Positions 60,078 to 64,000 of a DNA stretch of 64,000 nucleotides are shown in pieces. The notes beneath the pieces are model-generated. The model was not told where the DNA came from. It ran no database searches and saw only the letters and a program-made list of their open reading frames with translations. The position numbers were made by a program, and so were the translations under genes. Numbering within the stretch: position 1 is the stretch's first letter; the number at the start of each line of letters is the position of its first letter. The DNA is from Ursus arctos (Eukaryota > Chordata > Mammalia > Carnivora > Ursidae), in assembly GCF_023065955.2 (NCBI RefSeq), contig NW_026623056.1, positions 88,783,256-88,847,255 of the forward strand, in the 5' to 3' direction.

Positions 60078-60620
60078 TTAACACTTCAGAAGTATTTGTC
60101 TATTGACTTCCACTGTCCTACTGAGAAGCTAATCATCAGTCTTATGGCTTCTTTAATATTTCTCTGTAGGGTGATGTTCAACAGCTGCAGTCTTCTGTAT
60201 TCTTCTTTATTCTGCTCAGGGTCCTCAGTGTTTCTGCAATCTGTGGCTCTACTTCTCCAGTGCATTTTGCAAAATTCCTGGCTGTTACCACTTCAAATAC
60301 AGCTCTGCCTCATTCTCTCCTCTTGTTCAGGAAACCCAATTACACATGTGGTATATATGTATGTACAGAAACGTGGTATCTTTTTAGCAGAGCCTGATAG
60401 TCCAACCTCTTCCTGCTGTGCTTCACTCCATTTATTTTCTTCCGACCTCACTTCCAGTTCATTAAATCTCCAATTTCTTCAGTCGTGCCTAATCTGTTAA
60501 AACCATCCACTCAATTCTGAAATTCAGCTTTATATTTCAACTCTAGAATTTCCTTTATACTAACTTCCAGTTTTCTGCTGCAATTTTTTCTATTCTAATT
60601 AGTCGAACTTATGTGTAGAT

Positions 60621-61990
60621 TATTTTCAAGATAGATCCTCTCTACCCCTACAAGTGTGTCAAAAATTCTGCTAAGCTTTTTGGCCACCTCCTCTGGAATT
60701 GGCAAATGCCTTCCAACTCAGAGCTCCTCGCTTTCCTTATCCACCATATCTTGGCATCCTAATTTCTCATTACATGTACCTCAGGTATTTTTTCACCTTT
60801 GTCTAGCTTTTCAAGTTATTTTTAAAAAGAAAGCTAGTCCAAACCACCATACAGTGTCTTTCCTTCCTGCAGAATGCTCATTTGCTATTCTTTCAGACGG
60901 ACAAAAGGTTCTACTTCTGATTGTAATAATACCAACATTTTTAAGATGTAACTGTATCAAATGACATTGTATAATGTTACTCTTGAGAAAGGTATACACG
61001 AAAATATTCACAGTGACTATTTCTAGACGGTAAGATCATGAAGGCTTATTTTCTTATTTGCTATTAACTATTGTCTAATTTTGCTGCAAGCAATATTACT
61101 TGTACATCTTTAATATAGTTTTTAAAAAACCCTTTACTAAAGTGAAAAATGGTTTCTATATGCCAGTAACAACAAGGCAAAGAACATAAAAAAGATTAAC
61201 AACTAAAATTGTGTACTTGTGTGACTCTGAACTTTGGCAACCAATGGCAAGTACAGATGAACCTTCTGATGTATAAAAACTTACTACCACCCAAACAGAC
61301 TTTTGAGATATTTTCAGTAGGTGATAACTGAATGTAGGCCCCATTACCAAATGAATGGGTTTCAGGAAAGACCAGAGCTCCACTTTCACATTGAGGGATT
61401 CACACTGAGGACAGACACCAGCACAAAGCCAGTTTTCTCATTTGCTGCTACACTGGTCTAGAAGTTCGTATCAAATAACACAATGTCAACTGAGGAACAC
61501 ACAGTGGAGATTTGAATTAATGTTCTAATTATGAAAACTTATGGAGAACTCCTTGCCTTAAAATAAACAGGCACACCAAAAATCTTGCTTAAAGTTTCAA
61601 AATAAAACACTATCTCAATTATGGTTGTCTTCATTCAAAAATAAATCTGTTATCTCTATTCTTCAAGAAAACTGACTGGAAGAGTTGAGAAAAATGTCTC
61701 GTCACAGGACTTCACATCATATCTATTTAGAGACCACTTAATATACAGCCTGCATGAATTTGTACCTGAAAGTGGAACCACTCCCAGTTTTATCCAAAAT
61801 CAAATCAGAGGCACCAATGTGCCTTACAAGGCCTTACAAATCATATCTTCCTAACAAAACGTTAATTTTCAAAAAACTGACCGAACAGCATCATTTTCAT
61901 GTACTAATGGCTCTAAGACAGTATCATCAATCGCTGCTACAGACAGACTACCAGCCATGTCATGCCTAGAAGAGCGTATACCTCAAAGTG
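60621..61990. other. Intron 1 stretch without recognised elements
   Basis: AT-rich. Frames at 60656-60964 (plus) and 61156-61389 (minus) show no family features. No SINE or young L1. Confidence 0.45.
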
Positions 61991-61999
61991 ATCAAGCCT

Positions 62000-62190
62000 T
62001 TAGATCAATGACTCTGAAAGTGCAGTCCCTGGAGGAGGAAGAGCAGCAGCGGCGGCGGCGGCGGCGGCAGCGCCTGGGAACTTAATATAAATGCATATTC
62101 TCAGGCCCCACCTCTGACATTTTCAACCAGAATCTTTGGTGGTGGGGCCTAGCAATCTGTGTTTTAAACAAGGCCTCCAAGTGATTCACA
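62000..62190 (-). repeat. MER5A-like hAT element with internal GGC repeat
   Basis: Reads ATGACTCTGAAAGTGCAGTC, CTGGGAACTTAATATAAATG, CATATTCTCAGGCCCCACCT, GGTGGTGGGGCCTAGCAATC and AAGTGATTCACATGCAC, matching MER5A in reverse. These are short non-autonomous DNA transposons of the hAT/Charlie type, long inactive. Confidence 0.7.
62042..62072. repeat. AGC/GGC trinucleotide repeat
   Basis: Three AGC units, then six GGC units (62051-62068), then AGC. In the BRWD1 transcript it would read GCC. It is the only GC-rich triplet run in the window. Confidence 0.95.
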
Positions 62191-62199
62191 TGCACATTT

Positions 62200-63419
<1,220 letters not shown>

Positions 63420-63421
63420 TT

Positions 63422-64000
63422 AAAAAATACCATTTACATGTCATTCAAACTAAGTATCTATAACTCTTCCCTTTCCAACTGTACAATACTCTGTAAATTA
63501 TGAACCTTACAGTCAGAACACTTACGGAACAACAGTGTTTTTCTTCAAATCAAGTAACATCTATATAAAGATACTATGAGGATTTCATTTCTGTGGATCA
63601 GACCACATTATAAATACTATTTTCCCAAAATTCCCCACCAGGTAATGAGTTCAACTAAAAGTTCATGGCCTACCTATTTCAATTAACAATGGTAAAATGT
63701 CAGTTCAGCTCACATCAAGCTAAATAATTTGATACGCATTAGGACAGACCTAGGGTTCACCAGCAATCTCAAAATCAACTAAAAAATAATGGGACTAGCA
63801 CCCTCATTTTAAATAACCCAACAACAGAGTCTCAAATGTATAGAACCAGCCAGCACCCATCTAACTCAGCAAATTTTTGAGTATCTACTCTGAATTTCAC
63901 TCTGAATCTCACAATTGAAAAAGGAAACAAACTTCTGACCCATCATAATCTTCCTTTAAAATATTAAAATGTTAGATTACGGATACTTACATATAGTTTT
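63422..64000. other. Intron upstream of exon 1 (partial)
   Basis: AT-rich with no repeat that I recognise. The exon that precedes exon 1 is not seen; it lies beyond the right edge. Confidence 0.55.

Larger units (their letters stand above)
54890..60620 (-). mobile_element. Ancient L1/HAL1-like sequence, sense with the gene, interrupted
   Basis: Plus-strand text reads as antisense L1 in several pieces: 55370-55560, 57500-57760 (AACTTTTGGTTTTGCTGATC; GAGGGCTATAAATTTCCCTT), 58500-58960 (CATTTTCCCCCATAAATTCT) and 60070-60600 (CTTCCAGTTCATTAAATCTC). At least six SINEs and other elements are inserted. All frames are decayed; the unity of the pieces is inference. Confidence 0.5.

Noticed and set aside
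60069..60500. Open frame of 143 codons on the plus strand
   Set aside because: It lies in antisense L1/HAL1-like sequence; the peptide is Leu/Ser-rich without a domain. Opposite-strand reading of a decayed element.
63980..64000. A donor-like AAAACTATAT|GTAAGT on the minus strand at the right edge, as the end of the preceding BRWD1 exon
   Set aside because: Exon 1 starts in phase 0 with GSDD, and the preceding codons in the family end RIFT; the edge sequence does not encode that in any frame. It is probably chance.

Overview
This is a mammalian nuclear window, almost certainly from a carnivoran. About thirty tRNA-Lys-derived Can-SINE (SINEC) copies and carnivore-type L1 elements are scattered through AT-rich introns. 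Many SINEs belong to one young subfamily (head reading GGCACAGCGGTTAAGCG, then AGGGCGTGATCCCGGCGTT). I associate that subfamily with arctoid carnivores, especially bears and panda; this placement is inference from memory. There are no bacterial or phage features.

One protein-coding gene spans the window on the minus strand: BRWD1 (WDR9), the bromodomain and WD-repeat protein 1. I mapped 25 consecutive internal coding exons from 63296 down to 685. Every junction has an AG acceptor and a GT donor, phases match at every boundary, and the exons join into one open frame of 3176 nt (1058 codons plus 2 nt). The first coding exons lie beyond the right edge; the rest of the gene, including the second bromodomain and the long C-terminal tail, lies beyond the left edge. 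In transcript order: exons 1-9 (63296-41126) give most of the WD40 propeller; exons 10-12 a conserved post-propeller linker; exons 13-16 a Ser/acidic segment ending in a basic, NLS-like stretch; exons 17-22 the Tudor-like part of the cryptic Tudor-bromodomain module; exons 23-25 the first bromodomain.

The rest is intronic. Main blocks are a 5.4-kb antisense L1 (31680-37091) with damaged ORFs; a short L1 3' end with a clear target-site duplication (6586-7354); a three-level nest of insertions (38019-38824); a probable solo LTR (29655-30210); an MLT1-type LTR (11887-12421); a MER5A-like element carrying a GGC repeat (62000-62190); and an ancient antisense L1/HAL1-like region (54890-60620).

The most interesting observations are local. 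An L1 3' end has landed inside the 5' splice site of exon 9, placing a T21 run at intron position +4. A 94-nt exon-like segment in intron 8 has good splice sites and would create an immediate stop if included. Exon 11 is symmetric and bracketed by two same-orientation SINEs. The 41-nt exon 5 has a C-run acceptor with a SINE about 100 nt upstream. I found no undescribed multi-gene system.
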